Both the position numbers and the translations under genes were made by a program. The notes under the pieces were generated by a model that saw only the letters and a program-made list of their open reading frames with translations, did no database searches and was not told where the DNA came from. Of a stretch of DNA of 6,214 nt, positions 5,544 to 6,214 are shown piece by piece. Every line of letters starts with the position of its first letter. Within the stretch, counting starts at the first letter, position 1. Source of the stretch: Candidatus Anderseniibacteriota bacterium. GTDB lineage: Bacteria; Patescibacteriota; Andersenbacteria; UBA10190. The stretch covers positions 1 through 6,214 of the forward strand of contig QIFI01000098.1 of assembly GCA_003229735.1 (NCBI GenBank), read 5' to 3'.

Positions 5544-5960
5544 TCATTTGCGGCGAGGGTCAGGTGGAGTATCCATGACAACAAGACCAGCAGGGAAGGA
5601 GCGAGAAGAAAAGTGAGTGGTCATTTTGCCTTCTATGGAGTGGACAAACTCGAAAGAAGGCTTAGCGTTACAGCCTGCTTGTTTGCAATACAGAAGGGTG
5701 GGATCCTTACATCCAACTCGCGGACATTTGACCCGCAGACCCCACTCCATAAAGAAAATCTGCAACCGCCTCGCCACAGACTGACTTTCTTCCAGTGTTT
5801 CAAAGCGGCGGCCTGCCAAGCCGTGAAGGACCAATTGCAATTTTTTCTTCACCGGCGCCAAAGCCCGCTTGGCTTCAGCATCCAGCGAGTCAATGATTTC
5901 GACGACTTGCTCGTGATCATCTAGTGATGTGCTATTGAGAAGAGAACGAAAGGATGTCAT
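5544..5960 (-). CDS. Unrecognised 138-aa protein with two C-x4-C pairs (possible zinc-binding)
   Basis: The N-terminal half (about 10-75) is charged and helical-looking, with Arg- and Leu-rich stretches such as HGLAGRRFETLEESQSVARR. Then come C79-x4-C84 and C92-x4-C97 within VKCPRVGCKDPTLLYCKQAGC, spaced like a zinc ribbon. The C-terminus has FEFVHSIEGKMTTHFSS and ends TPPDPRRK. From memory, short hypothetical proteins with a Cys motif, an F-x-F-x-H segment and a PPDPRR-like tail occur in Planctomycetes and some other bacteria; I could not check this. No catalytic residues are evident. The start ATG at 5960 is fixed by a strong GGAGGA seven bases upstream, unlike any other gene in the window. 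A terminator follows its stop. A 103-aa plus-strand frame (5613-5924) overlaps it but has no comparable start signal. Strand composition here differs from the rest, which fits acquisition from elsewhere. Confidence 0.72.
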   Translation of the reverse strand: MTSFRSLLNSTSLDDHEQVVEIIDSLDAEAKRALAPVKKKLQLVLHGLAGRRFETLEESQSVARRLQIFFMEWGLRVKCPRVGCKDPTLLYCKQAGCNAKPSFEFVHSIEGKMTTHFSSRSFPAGLVVMDTPPDPRRK

Positions 5961-5967
5961 GACTGAT

Positions 5968-5973
5968 TCCTCC
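5968..5973 (-). promoter_or_regulatory. Strong ribosome binding site of the 138-aa gene
   Basis: GGAGGA on the minus strand (within TGGGGAGGAATC) lies 7 bases before the ATG at 5960. It is a near-perfect Shine-Dalgarno and decides the start. The other genes in the window have none or only a weak, misplaced one. Confidence 0.85.
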
Positions 5974-5990
5974 CCATCAATGAAGTCTGA

Positions 5991-6005
5991 AGCTAACCGT
6001 TAGCT
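5991..6005. promoter_or_regulatory. Inverted repeat, candidate operator upstream of the 138-aa gene
   Basis: AGCTAAC-C-GTTAGCT has perfect 7-base arms around one base, 31 bases before the start codon of the 138-aa gene. The one-base centre makes an RNA hairpin poor and fits a dimeric protein site better. No clear -10 hexamer lies next to it. Confidence 0.4.
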
Positions 6006-6027
6006 CCACAGCTCCAGGGACGAATCG

Positions 6028-6064
6028 GCCACAAAAGCCTGCCACAAATGACAAAATCTGTCAA
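6028..6064. promoter_or_regulatory. Region with direct repeats, a small dyad and a lone TTGACA
   Basis: GCCACAAA occurs twice, at 6028-6035 and 6041-6048. It is followed by the dyad TGACA-AAATC-TGTCA (6049-6063). On the minus strand TTGACA (6064-6059) could be a -35 for the 138-aa gene, but the sequence 17 bases further (CAGGCT) is not a credible -10. Regulatory use is a guess from position. The rest of 5974-6092 shows no coding potential that I can support. Confidence 0.3.
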
Positions 6065-6092
6065 CCAAATTCACTGTAATCACTCACAGGTC

Positions 6093-6156
6093 GAGGGGAT
6101 CCCCTCTCCCTGCCCACTTTAGTGGGCATATGATAGGGAGAGGGTTAGGGAGAGGG
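6093..6156. repeat. Nested hairpins plus a canonical G-quadruplex motif
   Basis: GAGGGGATCCCCTC (6093-6106) is a perfect palindrome. CCCTCTCCCT (6102-6111) pairs with AGGGAGAGGG (6135-6144) and encloses a second stem, GCCCACT-TT-AGTGGGC (6112-6127). AGGGAGAGGG is repeated at 6147-6156, so 6136-6156 holds four GGG runs separated by three-base loops AGA, TTA and AGA, an ideal intramolecular G4 motif on the plus strand. The first half can pair in the hairpin or join the G4. Confidence 0.8.
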
Positions 6157-6214
6157 TAAAAATAATATGTTTATAACATCCGCGTAACCCTCATCCCCCC
6201 GCCCTTCTCCCTAT
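6133..6214. repeat. Imperfect inverted repeat with opposed G4 motifs, cut by the window edge
   Basis: ATAGGGAGA at 6133-6141 matches the reverse complement of the last nine bases (6206-6214). The right arm, read on the minus strand, is also G-rich: GGG runs at 6211-6209, 6204-6202, 6200-6195 and 6190-6188 form a second G4 motif. The arms are separated by an AT-rich spacer (about 6157-6187). This looks like a dispersed intergenic repeat element; a part may lie beyond the window. Confidence 0.6.

Noticed and set aside
5613..5924. 103-aa plus-strand open frame antisense to the four-Cys gene
   Set aside because: It has no Shine-Dalgarno or recognisable domain, while the minus-strand frame has a strong ribosome binding site, a Cys motif and a following terminator.
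5530..6214. Complete insertion sequence or transposon
   Set aside because: No transposase, no matching terminal repeats on both sides of the 138-aa gene and no target-site duplication are visible.

Overview
The window reads as a piece of a bacterial chromosome with compact genes, moderate GC content and many starts that lack a Shine-Dalgarno sequence. The gene mix (a cyanide-bindable-type cupredoxin is absent; instead a membrane-anchored Cys-free cupredoxin, a stand-alone beta-CASP nuclease, a D-lactate dehydrogenase and a FAD-linked D-lactate oxidase homologue, plus tiny membrane proteins) reminds me of the Candidate Phyla Radiation (Patescibacteria, perhaps Microgenomates-like). That assignment is inferred from style and memory, not from a marker gene.

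Layout. Positions 1-1271 hold two minus-strand genes in a probable operon: a NAD-dependent D-2-hydroxyacid (D-lactate type) dehydrogenase, then a cyclase/kynurenine-formamidase-family hydrolase that runs off the left edge. A short region near 1285-1324 carries interleaved divergent promoters. To its right lie two tiny plus-strand membrane-protein genes (37 and 72 aa) that overlap as TAATG. They converge on a minus-strand pair, a membrane-anchored cupredoxin-like protein (3103-3675) followed 8 bases later by a beta-CASP metallo-beta-lactamase-fold ribonuclease (1691-3094). A second divergent intergenic region (3676-3747) leads into a plus-strand FAD-linked oxidase of the GlcD/D-lactate dehydrogenase family (3748-5394). 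Its last 48 bases are repeated 98 bases downstream as an out-of-frame, decayed copy, followed by a bidirectional terminator hairpin at 5486-5507.

From about 5530 the character changes. A minus-strand 138-aa protein with two C-x4-C pairs has a strong Shine-Dalgarno, unlike every other gene here, and sits below a regulatory-looking region with inverted repeats. The right edge (6093-6214) is a dispersed-repeat-like block of hairpins and opposing G-quadruplex motifs cut by the window end.

How the genes may work together: the NAD-linked and FAD-linked enzymes could act on the same D-2-hydroxyacid (reducing pyruvate to D-lactate, and oxidising it again), but they are in separate transcription units and the link is inference. 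The cupredoxin and the nuclease share an operon without an obvious functional tie. I do not see a complete defence, mobile or biosynthetic system. The most unusual items are the duplicated gene tail, the 7-base TAG-bearing repeats at gene ends, the Cys-free cupredoxin, the 138-aa four-Cys protein and the G4/hairpin block.
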